Below are positions 21,906 to 33,526 of a stretch of DNA of 64,000 bases, piece after piece. The position numbers and the translations under genes were made by a program. The notes under the pieces are model-generated. The model did not search any database, was not told the DNA's origin, and worked only from the letters and a program-made list of their open reading frames with translations. How positions within the stretch are numbered: position 1 is the stretch's first letter; each line of letters starts with the position of its first letter. Origin of the DNA: Strix aluco (Eukaryota; Chordata; Aves; Strigiformes; Strigidae); the NCBI RefSeq assembly GCF_031877795.1, contig NC_133954.1, positions 7,717,256-7,781,255 on the forward strand, read 5' to 3'.

Positions 21906-22599
21906 TGCTTGGCTTGATTATTCCACATAAATGACTTGCCCAAAACACGGCGGCTGTTCCCCGCTCTGGTTTTTCTGATCTCCCCCTCGGCTGGGTTTCT
22001 CTCTGCCAGCCAGCTCTCAGAGAGCTAGTGACGATGCTTTCTGCAGGTTACCTGGGCTGTGGGTTGTTCTCCTGCTCATGGGAGGTTTCCTCGGGTCACC
22101 CAGGGTAGGGAAATGGTGCCAAGGCCGAAGGGTGCAGGTGGGGAAGGTGGCAGCATAGCTGTTAGTCTGGCTGCTCCCACTCTGCTTCATCTTTGGGGCT
22201 CTGCACCACAGGTCTTTCCCCCCTCACACGGTGCCTGTGCCCGTGCAGCCCCTGCTGCTGCTTCACCTGGCTTGGCTCGCGCCGGTGACTCTGCCAAGGA
22301 GCCGTGACCCCTCGTGACCTGCTCCCGGTTTGGACGGGGATGCTGCAGCAAGCGGGGTGAGGTGCTGGGAGCAAGAGCCACCCCGCTTGGCTCAGCACCC
22401 AGCCTTGCTACACCCGCCTGGAAGTGCCATTTCCAGCACCTCCAAAGGATACTGAAATTAAAACAAACCATCCTGCGTGCTTTTCACCCCCACAGTTGTA
22501 TTTAATTAAACAACAACAAAAAAAAAAGAATCAGTGCAAACTTCCATCTGCACAGAGTTTTGGTGAAAGCTTTGCTCGCTCTGCACAGAAATTCTTGAA
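21906..22599. other. Spacer between two oppositely oriented CR1 fragments
   Basis: About 690 bases of unique sequence with no gene. It ends in an A-rich stretch (TTTAATTAAAC then an A run at about 22500-22530). Confidence 0.7.
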
Positions 22600-22989
22600 T
22601 CTTTCTGGGGTTGTTTAATCTGGAGAAGAGGAGGCTGAGGGGAGACCTCCTGGCCCTCTCCAACTCCCGGAAAGGAAGGTGCAGAGAGGGGGGATGAGTC
22701 TCTTGAGCCAAGGAGCCAGCGGCAGGACAAGAGGGAATGGCCTCAAGCTGCGCCAGGGCAGGGTCAGACTGGCTCTTAGGAAGGATTTCTTTGCAGAAGG
22801 GGTTGTTGGGCGTTGGAATGGGCTGCCCAGGGCAGGGGGGGAGTCCCCATCCCTGGAGGGGTTGAAGAGTCGGGTTGAGCCAGCGCTGAGGGATCTGGTG
22901 GAGTTGGGAATGGTCAGGGTGAGGTTCCTGGTTGGGCTGGAGGAGTTTCAAGGGCTTTTCCAACCGAGATGATTCTGGGATTCTGTGAA
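22600..22989 (+). mobile_element. CR1 LINE 3' fragment (plus orientation)
   Basis: GGGGTTGTTTAATCTGGAGA, GAGGCTGAGGGGAGACCTC, AATGGCCTCAAGCTGCGCCA, GGGCTGCCCAGG, CCATCCCTGGAGG and TTTTCCAACC...GATTCTGGGATTCTGTGA follow the CR1 3' region in order, ending in the typical ATTCT-rich tail. One frame preserves LRQGRVRLALRKDFF and GRWNGLPRAG, a degraded ORF2 C-terminus. It is 5'-truncated and inactive. Confidence 0.93.
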
Positions 22990-23490
22990 AGCGCTTTGAG
23001 CAGCAAAAAGCTCTCCCCAACTCTAACCATGTCTGTTGGGCAGAAAGTGGCTCAGACACATTCCCCTCGAGGTGTCTCCTGCAGCCACTGTCCTTACCAG
23101 GGCTCCTCCGAGGACACAGTCTCCCCTTCCCTCCTGCGATGCCACGTGGGGACCCACCTTTGCCCTCTGCCAGGTTTGCAAGGTTCCCCCTTTCTCTGCA
23201 GCCACAGGGGCTGGGGTGGGGGCGGCCAGGGGGTGCAATAAAACAGGAAGCCTTGGGAAAAACTCCCATGAACGTGTCCCTGAGCTGAGAGCAGAGGAAC
23301 CCGAGAGGGCTCAGCCATGCACGCGTCGGGGAAGGGCCTCTCTGTCATGGGTAGTTAACCCGCGCTCCGCAGGGAGCCGTGCAGGGCAAGGTTTGGGCAA
23401 TCTGCTGCCAGTTCCCAAAGATTTTAAAGCCTGGGGGGGATTTTGGGAAAAGCAGCAGCTTTGCTCCTGGCTCCTCTGGAAAGAGCATCT

Positions 23491-23505
23491 CCCCCCCCCC
23501 CCCCC
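23491..23505. repeat. Poly-C tract (C15)
   Basis: Fifteen consecutive C in intergenic DNA. Confidence 0.95.
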
Positions 23506-26224
23506 AACAGCTGCCCACCGCAGGGATGATTTTCACAGGAAGAGCTATAAAAAGGAGGGTGCAGGGTCCCCTCTGGGGCCAGGCAGGGGTGACAGCTTGG
23601 ATGAAGCGTGTGTCCCCCCAACTTTGGCCAGCCTCTGGGGTAGGGGGCTGAGCATCAGTGGGCTCAGGGAGCTCCGGTTCATCCTGACCATCCCCTCTGG
23701 CCAGTGGCAAGGTGGGTTGGGAAGGAGCTACTCAGCTGTATTCATGTGACCAGGCTCTGGGGTCACTGTCACGGCAGCAGGAGGGCAGTGAGGAAGGACG
23801 GGGGGGTGTGTGGGAGGCAGGAAGGTGACCCCACCCCAACACCCAGCTGAAGGCGGAGCTGGCAGCAGCGAGGAGGGTCATGTCTGGAGGGGTTATGTGT
23901 ATCTACCGAGGCATAAACCTCCGTAAAGCTCCGTGGCTGAGACGAACCCGCGATGTGGCCAGGGCAGACGCTGCCAACCCTCACAGTGAGAACCTCCAAA
24001 TTCACTCCCTGCAGCCCCTGCTCCACCCCCTGCAAGACGCTGGCAAGTGGCGTTTTGAACAGCTACACTCTCGATATTTATTACCCCTCATAAAACCTCC
24101 ATTCAAAGGCCCCAGGGAGCAAATCTGGTGCAGCGCAGACTTCCGAGACGTCGCCCAGGGAAATAACCCCCCGGCCGGGCGGTTTGGGCCAAGCGGGGAG
24201 CAGGGGAAGGAGGGAGCAGTTCCTATCAGGGCAAAAATTCCCTCCAGTCTTTTTTGGCTTTTATTATTTACTTAGCAGCTTTTGTTTAAAGCTTTTTACT
24301 GTCTGTATAAAGAGGCCGGGAGCATTCCCCTGCTTTGACGGCTGTCGGCGTTCCGGGGCAGATCAGCTCCCGCAGTGGCTGCTCCCAGAGGCGTGAAGGT
24401 GGTTTGAGGGGGGGGGCTCAGCCTTGGTCTCTCCTCACCCAAAACCCCACGTGTGGAGGGTGGATGTCCCAGACCTGGTAACATTCATGAAATCCTGCTG
24501 CTCCCGAGCCACGTCCCTGTGAATAATGGGCTGGGGAAGAGCGAGGGGGGTTGGAGCTGGGGAGAAGGTCCCCCCTGGGGGCTGTTTGTGCCTGGGTCAG
24601 GTCTGTCATGCTACAGGACCCAGGTGATGCTGGGACACTAATAACCCCCTAAAGCTGCCCCAGCACCTGGCCCTCCCGGCAGGATCTGGCCCCCCAGGAC
24701 CCATCTTTCTGGGCATTAAAATATCCCCCCAGGCCCTATCCTGCAGCCTCAGCCTCCCTCCTGCCAGACCTGGGACAGGCTTTAATGAAGGATCAGCTTT
24801 GGGAGAGGGGAGAGCAGAGGTCCTTGCGATCCATCTACTTCACTGGCAGCGACCACAAGGCTTAATTGAATTAAATGATTTAGGGATTTCCCCTTCACTG
24901 CAGGGGAGGTGGGGAAGAGCCGGTGGCTGGGTGAAGGGGGCTGCATCCATGTCCCAGCTTCATGCAAGCTGCTTGGGACGGGGGTTTCTGCTGCCCCCCG
25001 TGCTGCAGCACCTTCATGGGCCACTCATCCTCCACCCCAGCAGGAAAAAAAGACTTTTTCTTCTGCTTTTTGCCTTTCAAGGCCAGTGCTGGGAGCAGCT
25101 GCCTGGTCCCATGGACTCAGCTTTGCAAGGCGAGGGCTCCACGTCCCCCAAGCCACCCCCAGCCCTCTCGTTATCTCTGCCACTTGCCTGCCCGAGTGCT
25201 CAATTAGCAGCAGTTTGAAAACTGAGCTTCATCCCTAACACAGAGCAGGAGCAGAGCCCGGCAATAAACCCCAGCAGGAACCAGCACCCCCTGCTCCTGC
25301 ATGACCCGCTCCCGCACCCTCTCCTGGCGGGGCTCTGGGGGAGCTGCCCCCCAAAATGCCTCTGCTGGAGGTTGCACAGCAGTGCCCCAAACTGGGGTCC
25401 CCTCCCCACCCAGAGCACCCACTCAGTCCTGGTGCTGATGGGACTCCTCCTTGGCAGTGACGGGACCAGGGGGGGCTGTGTGTCACCTCTCTGGTGGGGA
25501 CAGTCTCCTCCAGGATGCAGCTGGGTCCCCAGCATGTCCCCACTGTCACAACCTCCCCGTGCCGTGGTGGCAAGGGCTGACCCCGGCGGGGATGTGATGT
25601 CCAGTCAGTGTCTCCGGAGGATGAATCGAGGCTTTCCCCAGGGCTGAGCCCCCCCTCGCTCCCTCCCCAGGACCCGCACAGCCCCCGAAGGTCTGGCTCC
25701 AATAAACTTCAAAGCCTTCACCATGGGCAGCCATTAGCTGAAGTGTTTTTTCATCTCTGTTTCGTGGTTGGACTCATTATTTCTCCTTGTTGCTGCTGAG
25801 GCTTCCCCAGATCGCATGGGGCAGGGATGCCGGGGCAGGGAGCAGGGGGGGAGCTGGGGGCACCCCCTCGCCTCGCCTGAGGCAGCCTCACAGCTCTGCA
25901 CACTGCAAAGCAAAGGGGGGACGGGGCAGGATGTGGCCTCGCCATGCACGGCCGGATCTGGGGACAACAAGGAGTTATCCCACGGACAAGAGCACTGGGG
26001 GGAGGCGGGAGGTGGGAAGGGGGGGCTGCCTTCCTTGGAGCCCCCCAGCTCCAGCCAAGCTCAGCAGATACCCACAGGGCAGGATCAGGCCATGACTTTG
26101 CCCTCCCGGCTTTGGGGATGTTTCAGTAGCAGCTTTTGGTGAATGTGAACTTTGCTGCAGGGTCTGAGAGCCCAGCTCCAGGGCTGAACTCTGGGGGCTG
26201 CCCCAGTGGACACCCCCCCTCGCG

Positions 26225-26242
26225 CCCCCCCCCCCCCCCCCC
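26225..26242. repeat. Poly-C tract (C18)
   Basis: Eighteen consecutive C following CCTCGCG. Confidence 0.95.
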
Positions 26243-26753
26243 AGTGCCGGCTCACAAAGAACTGGCTTTCTCAGCAACTTTTCCCCGATGCTCTGCGATC
26301 TGTCTGAGCACAGCTGAGTTAAGGATGGATTCATATGGCCCCTGAGCTGCCTCTTTCCCAGTATTCGCGAATTAAACATTATGTGTGTCAGTGGGGAATT
26401 TAGGGAATCAATTGGCAGACAATTAAAGTGCATTGAAATTTGGGTGTATGGAGAAATAGGAAGCAAAAAGGTTTAATCTCGGAGAGCTCCCGGTTGTTAA
26501 CGGTGCCAGGGAATGAAGATGCTGGGAGAGAGCCATGGGGGAAGTAATACCTGGGGAGCGATGGAGATGCATTTGGCAGAGAAAGCCCCCAGCCTTTTAG
26601 AAGCTGGAGGAGTTGAAGGGAAGGGCTGGAGGCGACGGGGCGCTCAGCCGGGGGTGGGAGGCGGCTGCCAAACCCCCCCATGGGCTGCCTGGCCAGGCTG
26701 CCAAAGCCAGAGATGGGGCAGGTTGTGCTGGTGGGCAAAGAGCAGAGGCTGGG

Positions 26754-26818
26754 TAACCCCCCCGATGCCCGCGAACCCCCCTGATGCCTGCGAACCCCCC
26801 TGATGCCTGCAAGCCCCC
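26754..26818. repeat. 19-bp tandem repeat, three copies plus a partial fourth
   Basis: The unit GAACCCCCCTGATGCCTGC is exact at 26773-26791 and 26792-26810. A first copy with three changes is at 26754-26772, and a partial copy (AAGCCCCC) follows. Each unit carries a C6 run. Confidence 0.9.
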
Positions 26819-27229
26819 GCTCAGCTCCTGCTGCCAGCGCTGGTGATTCCTGCCCTGACTCACAGCGAAGGGGGCCCTGCGGTTTGTGTGTCCGTCCCCC
26901 CCCCAGCAGCGCTCTGCCTGCGGGACAAAAGGCAGCCCGGGGCTGCTTGACCTCGCCGGCGTTTCGGGGTGGTTTCTTTTCACGGCAGCTTCCACAAAGC
27001 ACCAGATTGTTTCCCCCCTGGCAGCCGCCAGCCCCCCGGCAGTGTTTCTGCCTCCTCCGAGACAGCAGAAAGTGGGGGGAGGCTTTTTTTTTTCCAGGGA
27101 GCTGCTCCAGGGATGGCTCCTGCACCCGGCATTGCCCGTTCGGCTGCTTGGCCTGTCCCTGGGTGCTCAGCACGGTTTTGACTGGGGTGAGGATGCTTTG
27201 GGTTCTCCAGGGGGCTGCACTCACAGAAT

Positions 27230-27296
27230 CACAGAATCATCTCGGCTGGAAAAGACCTCGAAGATCACCTAGTCCAACCCTTAACCTAACATTGTC
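27230..27296 (-). mobile_element. CR1 LINE 3' tail fragment
   Basis: TCACAGAATCACAGAATCAT followed by GGCTGGAAAAGACCTCGAAG and ATCACCTAGTCCAACCC is the reverse complement of the CR1 3' end, including two copies of the terminal octamer-like word. Only about 65 bases remain. Confidence 0.9.
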
Positions 27297-28619
27297 ACCG
27301 GGTGCACATCTTGGGGGGCTGCAGAGCAGCATCCCCTCACCCCATCCCTCCTGCACGGGCACAGGGGGATGCTGGGGCTGAGCTGACCCTGGTAGGGACA
27401 GGGGGGACCGTGCCAAGGACAAGGTCACAGGTGAGGGACGTGAACGCGCACACGCATGGGCACAGCCTGGCTCAGTGGGGAGAGGGGACTCAGCAACCTT
27501 CACCAGGAGCCGATCGATCTGGCAGCTCGGAATAGCCGGGCCAGGCTGGAGAGGCATCCGCTGGGGTCACACAGACAAGAGCAAGCACCTGGGACTAATT
27601 GCACTAAATAAATGAGCAATTAAGGACATTACAGAAAGACTAAAACATCCCAGACCTCTCCCTGACCCCCTCGTAGTTCCCCTGGAAACAGCCACTGGGC
27701 TGGCAGGTTGGGGATGCTCAGCCTGACTGTTCCCAGCAGGATGGGGGGGCATCGCAGCCCCCCCCGGGGGCAGAAGGGGCACGGGGCCGTGGGGCACGGC
27801 CGTGCGGGCAGCTGCTGGCGGTGAGGCGAGACTGAGGTGCTATTGTCCTAGGGGCTGCAGCAGGAGAGGGCAGGATTTGTCCCGGCACGGGATGTGGCGT
27901 GTGCCGAGCCCAGCCCGACCCCCTGGAAGGGTTTTGGCTCAGGGCTGGGGACCCCCGTGTCGGGGCCAAGCGATGGGGCTGGCGGGATGCGGCTGTCTCA
28001 GTCGGGGACCACTTGGATGCACCAGCTGCATCCCCCCAGACCTTAATCCGAGCCGTGCAGAAACCCCCAGGAGGGTTTTTCCTCCCTGTGGGCACCCCAG
28101 CAGCAGACACCCCCCCTGAATCCTGGTCACGTCACCCCCAAAACTGTCAAGTTTGCTCTTTATTTTTCTGCAAATGAGCCGGGGGCTGTTCCTGCCCTTC
28201 CAGCAGACCCAGGCAGCCGCACAGAAACACCACGTCCCCCCAGCAGAGCAGCTCCCACCAGCCTCACGGGGGGGCCCAGGGCTTCCCAGGCCCCCAAATG
28301 CTGCCAGCCCAGGGTGAACCCCCCATCTTGGGGCCATGCCACAGCTTCACCCTCCTGCGCCAGTGCGGGGCCAGCTCCTTCCAGAGCTTTCTGTAACGTA
28401 TCAGCTCAGATGAAAATGCTTTTAGAGCCCCTGGGCAGAGGGGAGGGGGAATCTGACCTGGAGCCATCGACCACCCGGCCCCGCGCGGGTGGGCTCAGCC
28501 ACCCACCCGGGGAGCACCCACAGCCGGTGCTGCCTTTGGGTGGGTGCAGCGGGTTGGGGGAGCTGTGAAAGACCAAGGGAAGTGATGACCACGCCAGAAA
28601 GGGGAGGGGGAAAATGTCA
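27297..28619. other. NGFR-PHB1 intergenic interval, part 5: no gene seen
   Basis: GC-rich unique DNA, no exon or repeat of note recognised. Confidence 0.65.
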
Positions 28620-28955
28620 GACCCCAGGCTGGGCATATGTATAAAACTCTATGTAACCCAGATGAAGAAACAGCTTCTTTATCACATAATCTCCATAAAT
28701 GTGAAATGGTTTTAATACTTACCTTCAGTGGCAGTTACAACATAGAAAGAAAGAATTATTGTATATTAATCCCATTAATTTCTGACTCAAAAATAATGTC
28801 CATCATTTAAATACAAGTTTAAAATTAAATAATTCTACTCAATTTACTAAAAAAATCAGGTAGCACATACTATGAATATGTATTTATATAGATACACACA
28901 CATATATATAAAACTATAAAGCATATATAATATATATAATTTCTGCAGGACCTCC
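28620..28955. other. AT-rich island with a consensus minus-strand splice donor
   Basis: About 335 strongly AT-rich bases interrupt GC-rich flanks on both sides. On the minus strand CACTGAAG|gtaagtatt around 28725 is a perfect 5' splice site. TA-rich words (ATATGTATTTATATAG, CACACACATATATATA, ATATATAATATATATA) form the right end. No coding frame is present. It may be a conserved element, part of a non-coding transcript or a decayed insertion. Confidence 0.5.
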
Positions 28956-30399
28956 CCATGTCCCCCCAAAGCCAGGGGGTGAGAAGATGCTCATTAGAGG
29001 ATGCTCAGGGTACCCGCGGCCATGTGGGTCCCTGGGTAGCACAGCCAGGCTGTGGGGAGGAGAAAGCCCGTCCTGGAGCTGCTCCCCATCGTGCGATGGG
29101 GCATTAATGAGCAGTTAATGAGGAAGAGCGTCCAGCCCCCCCTTAGCCCTCCTGGCTGCTCTGGGGGGCTATAAGGTGGGTGGGGGCTGATGGGGATGCT
29201 ACAGCAGCACATAAACCTTGTTTGGGGGGTTGTACAGCTCCTAGCACCCTAAAAACCTTAATTTAATTGAAGTCTTAATTTAATTTAAGTCTTAATTTTC
29301 TGCAGCACTGCAAATTCTCATCATCAGGGGAAAGGAGCAGGGGCTGAGAGCGTGGCTTCTTGGTGTGCTGGGGCTCTGGCTTCAGGTCAGTGCTGGTGCA
29401 GGATGGGGCACAGGGGGGAGCTCACCCCCTCCAGGTTGGGCTTTACCTGTCCCTCACCCTCCAGAGCCCCACTCGCTCCACCCCAACACACTTAACGAGC
29501 AGCCAATTTGCTGGGAAGGAAATAAAAAGGTAATGCAATTAAAAAGCTGGTAGCCACAACGAGAGAGGGTCAGCAGTTCATGTGCTAATGCAAGCAGATT
29601 TTGTTATGATTCATTAAGTCATTAACTCCCTTTTAATTGGAGGTCCTTTATGGAGATGCCATTTTACCTTTACAGAGAAAATGGGTTGGGAGCAAAGGGA
29701 AGGTGAGAGAAACCCCCCCCTTGCAGCACTTGAGGTACCCCTGTGCTCTGGGGGGTGCCCCAGATCCCCCCAGGGTCTTGTTTTGGTGCAGGAGGCCAGA
29801 GCCGCCCATTTACTTCGCAAATTTGGTGCAAGCCAGAAGGAAGGGGATGGGGAAGGGGATGGGGAAGGGGATGGGGAGCAGCTGGAGGATCCGGGGAAGA
29901 TAAAGGGGCTGTGGGTTTTGGGAGGCCGACGTCTTCCCTGGCCCAGCCCCAGCCTTCTCGGAGCTGCTGGCCGGCAATTACCAGCCATTACAGCCTTCCC
30001 GGGAGCTGCACGGGGCTTAATGCAGCTGGTTTCAGCTGGCTGCTCGCTTCCACTGAGGAGGAAACTTTGTTAAGTGGCGATAACCATCGAGGAGAGCCAA
30101 GAAACCCTGGCCCTGGTGCCCGCGGCGCTGCTGGGACCCTGGGCGGCAAAGAGCCGGGATGCTCCAGCTCACCAGAGCCCAGTGTGGGGGGATGCAGCTC
30201 GCTGCTGCACGGAGCTTGACCCCAGATTATTCCGTGATGGGATTAAGGATAATCCTGGTTTTCTCTGAACCGCCCAGGACCTTCCACCCTCAAACCTATG
30301 GCCAAGCTTTGCGCTTGCCCAGGGCTCCCAGTCCAGCCCCGCTGCCTGCCCGGGGAGTTTTTGCTTCTCCAGGGTGAGTCAGGTGAAGTTGCCTGAATG
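28956..30399. other. NGFR-PHB1 intergenic interval, part 6: no gene seen
   Basis: At 29250-29305 the word AGTCTTAATTT is directly repeated with TTTAATTTAA between copies, an AT-rich patch. A second patch lies at 29500-29660. No exon is seen. Confidence 0.65.
29841..29876. repeat. 12-bp minisatellite, three perfect copies
   Basis: The unit AAGGGGATGGGG occurs three times in tandem. G4 runs separated by two bases make it a candidate G-quadruplex-forming site. Confidence 0.95.
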
Positions 30400-30625
30400 A
30401 AAGACAGGCTCAATTTTAAAGCAGATTAATTAAACTGCATTACGGGCCTGTGTGGACAGAGTTCAGAACGAAAACAGCCTTAATTCGATTTCTCTGACTT
30501 GCAAATTGTGGCAGGGAAGTCAGCTGAAATCACATTAAGGCCGTTTCCACTCTGAACCGTGTCCTCGCAGGGGTTTAATGTAGTTTAACTAATTTAATTT
30601 AAACGCTTATTGAGACTAACTGGGT
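30400..30625. promoter_or_regulatory. Candidate conserved enhancer, dense in homeodomain-type cores
   Basis: About 225 AT-rich bases about 3 kb upstream of PHB1. They hold GCAGATTAATTAAACTGC, CCTTAATTCGATTTC, CACATTAAGG, GGTTTAATGTAGTTTAACTA and ATTTAATTTAAACG, flanked by GC-rich DNA. There is no coding frame or repeat similarity. The density of TTAAT/ATTAA cores is the highest I noticed in the interval. Conservation is untested. Confidence 0.3.
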
Positions 30626-32660
30626 TACGTGCCAGGCGTGGGGCTGGAGCCGCCGGGGCTCAGGCTGGGACCCCTGTGTGGGGCCAGGCGGGTGGGAACG
30701 GGGCAGCAGCATCAGCCCCATCCCGCCATGTGCGAACCAAACCCGTGGTTTGGGTTGGAAAAACCTCATTTCTGCGAAAAGCCATTCTCCAATTGGGTGC
30801 CTCTGTCACTGCACCCCTGCGGATCGATGCGTTCCTGGGGTCACCGGCCGCCGAGCGCTTGGATTCTCCGCAGTTTGCAAACTTCATGCCATAAATTTTT
30901 CAGGGGTAGCACTGGCCACGGATGCCCGGCTGTGGAGGGTTGGAGAAGAGGAGGCTTTTTGTTCCCGTGCTGTGGTGGCCGGAGCTGGGCCAGGCTGTCC
31001 AGCTCCGGCTGCGCCACCCGAGGACAATGAGCCGCTTCTTGAAGCTGCTGTTTCTTTGCCCTGTGGAGGAATGTCCCTCCAAAATGTGGTGGACAGCAGC
31101 AGCCTGGTTAAAAGATTCAAGCAAGGGGTGCAGCTTGCAGCCCCAGGGACAGTGGCTGCCGCCTTCACTGCCCAGCAGTGGGGTCTCAGGCCGGCGGTGT
31201 TTCGGTGTGCGCCTCCACGGCCGCCTTCACCTCGTTCCATGGGGCACAGGATGCTCCCGGCTACTTTGGGGCTGCTCAACCCGTCTCCATCCCAAACCCA
31301 GCAAGTCACCAGCCACCGAGGGTTTGTGCCACGTCCCCCAGCCCACGAAGCTGGGGACAGTTTTGGTGGATGGTGGGGAGAAACATCGGGTCCCCGCAAA
31401 CTGCCAAGCAGCATGTCAGCCCGTACCACCGGCGTCAGCGCTGGCTGAATCACCCGCCAGATATTCTCTGCACAAAGGACTCATTTTCCTCCGTTTTTGC
31501 TGGGCGGGTGTCACCGGCTCCAACCCGGCGGCTCCCGGAGCTCCCACCCTAAAACCTAGGCCCTGGACCAAAAATTCCCATTGCCACGAGCCTTTTTCCC
31601 TTTTTTGCATGAATGGGAAAGACTCGTTTTATACGGCGAGGAAAAGGAAAGGGGGCTGTGCAAAGCCGGCAGCGAATGCACCCACGACAGCTGCTGTGAA
31701 ATGCAACATGCAGGGTGATGCTCGGCAGGGGGGTGCAAAGCCCCGGCCCCCAGCTCCATAAATCCTGATTTTAATGATTGAATTGTGCCCTGCGTGAATC
31801 TCACGTCAAAGGGGAATAAATCTCTCGGTGTTTATAGCCGCAGCTTTTTCACCAATTAGGATGTTGTTATTGGATTAGATGCAAGTAGATAGAAGCCTCC
31901 CAGGACAAAGTCATCCTTGGGGGAAAGCCCAGTGGCTGGTGGGGGGTGCACTGGGACGGCGTTGGGCTGTGGGGGCTGATCCTGCTGACTGGGCTGGAGA
32001 TGGAGGCAGATGCTCCCGGGATTTATCCCTGGAGGGAGGCACATGGCCAAGGGCGGGCACAGGAGCACTCAAAATTCAGCTTTATGCTTCCTGCTTGCTG
32101 CAGTGGGGGGTTGCCAGGATCTGGCCCCCAAATTAGTTTGTGGTGCCTCGGGGTTTCAGGAATAGTGACTGTGAGGAGACCCAGGTCCTGCTCAGGGCAG
32201 CTTTTGGGCCTTGGGTCCCTGGGGCACCCCCATTTCAGCTGGGCTTCAGGGGGGTCCCTGGCAAGACCGGCCACAGCTGAACACCTTCACTTTGTCCTGG
32301 TCCTCTTCAGCATCCGCTTCCCAGTGCTGCCGAGGCACAAAAGAGCTTTTGTGGCCTCGGAAGGAGCGTTGCCAGACACAGGACGGGGCTTCCACAGCAC
32401 ATCTGTCCGCACAGCTGTGCTGGGGACCCAGGGATGCCACAGGGGACCCGGGAGGGGGTGACCTTCCCAGGCAGGAGCTGCTTCAGCACAGCCGCCCTGT
32501 GGGGTTGGAGACACACGCAGGCAAGAGCTGGGGATCAGGGACACCAGCTGGGACCTGCCCTCACTTTTAGGGCTCCCATCCGTTACCCCACTCAAAGTAC
32601 AGCACAGGCAGCCAGGAGGCTGCAGCACAGGAGCTTCCATCGCTGGGTTGCTGAGCAGCT

Positions 32661-32698
32661 CCGTGCCTCAGTTTCCCCACAAGGAGCAGAATAGGGGG
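32661..32698. mobile_element. Possible MIR core remnant
   Basis: CCGTGCCTCAGTTTCCCCAC matches the MIR core word and is identical over 20 bases to the copy at 15041. What follows (AAGGAGCAGAATAGGGGG) only loosely resembles the rest of the core. Confidence 0.35.
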
Positions 32699-33236
32699 GA
32701 AGGGGACCCTCTGAGCTCACAGAGGGGACACGATGCTCCCTGATTGCTCCTGGGATCTGCTGGACCCTATTGGAGGGGGTTCAATACTATTTTTATCCTG
32801 AGATGCCATCGGGGAGGACGCGGCCTGGGAGGTAATGAAGTCCCCTGTGCCCAGTGGTGTCACATCAGATGGAAAACCCACCAGGGAAGGTGCCACGGTG
32901 GGGACAGGACGGGGCTGCCTCTGGGGAAGGCAGCTCCTCTGGGGTCTCCCTGGGCAGAGGACTTTTTTTTTTTTTGCCTCCTCTCCGTTTTTCTCCTTTT
33001 AATCAGGATTCCTGGAGCCGACGGGAGAGCACTGCTTCCCTCTAGCGGCACCGGTCCTCCTGCTCGTGCGGGTGCTGGGCCAGAGGGGAGGCTCATGGCG
33101 AGGGACTAAGGGCCCTTTGTCCGCAGCGGGACGGGGGCTGCGCTGGGGGCTGCCCTGGGGGCTGTCTGGTTTCTCACGCCAAAGGGGACAAAGCGCATCG
33201 CGGGAGTCTGCCTGCGCCGGGGGCAGTGTCACAGGA

Positions 33237-33252
33237 GGGGGGGGGGGGGGGG
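33237..33252. repeat. Poly-G tract (G16)
   Basis: Sixteen consecutive G upstream of the PHB1 promoter. Confidence 0.95.
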
Positions 33253-33331
33253 ATGTGGCCCGACGTCTGGGGTCCCTCCTTGGCAGCGCCACCGCTTCGC
33301 CAAAATCCATTTACCCGCCACTGTCCCCACG

Positions 33332-33345
33332 CCCCCCCCCCCCCC
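33332..33345. repeat. Poly-C tract (C14)
   Basis: Fourteen consecutive C about 90 bases after the G16 tract. The two could pair as a G/C hairpin. Confidence 0.95.
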
Positions 33346-33526
33346 GCCCCCTCCAGGAACCGCTGCCCCTCTGCAGAGATCTGGGACAGGCCAGTTCCAG
33401 GCCTGTTTTCTCCCGTGACAAGCGAGGGGTGGGCACAGGCTGACTCACCCTCCCGGGGCCTCCTCAGGCCTCTACACCGGCCCCGGGCGCCCCGGTGCAA
33501 CCCCCACGTGCCCTCCCGCTGCCAGG

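Larger units (their letters stand above)
22990..27229. other. NGFR-PHB1 intergenic interval, part 4: no gene seen
   Basis: GC-rich unique DNA with poly-C tracts and a short 19-bp tandem repeat. An AT-richer patch at 24050-24310 (CTCGATATTTATTACC, TTTATTATTTAC) is the main anomaly. No exon is supported. Confidence 0.65.
30626..33500. other. NGFR-PHB1 intergenic interval, part 7, up to the PHB1 promoter: no gene seen
   Basis: GC-rich unique DNA. Open frames such as 30678-31448 (+) and 30922-31761 (+) overlap one another in different frames and show no known domain. Short homopolymer tracts lie close to the promoter. Confidence 0.65.

Noticed and set aside
28715-28735. Similarity of AATACTTACC to the 5' end of U1 snRNA
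   Set aside because: The match stops after ATACTTACCT. The rest of U1, its stem-loops and its Sm site are absent. It is better explained as a splice-donor consensus on the other strand.
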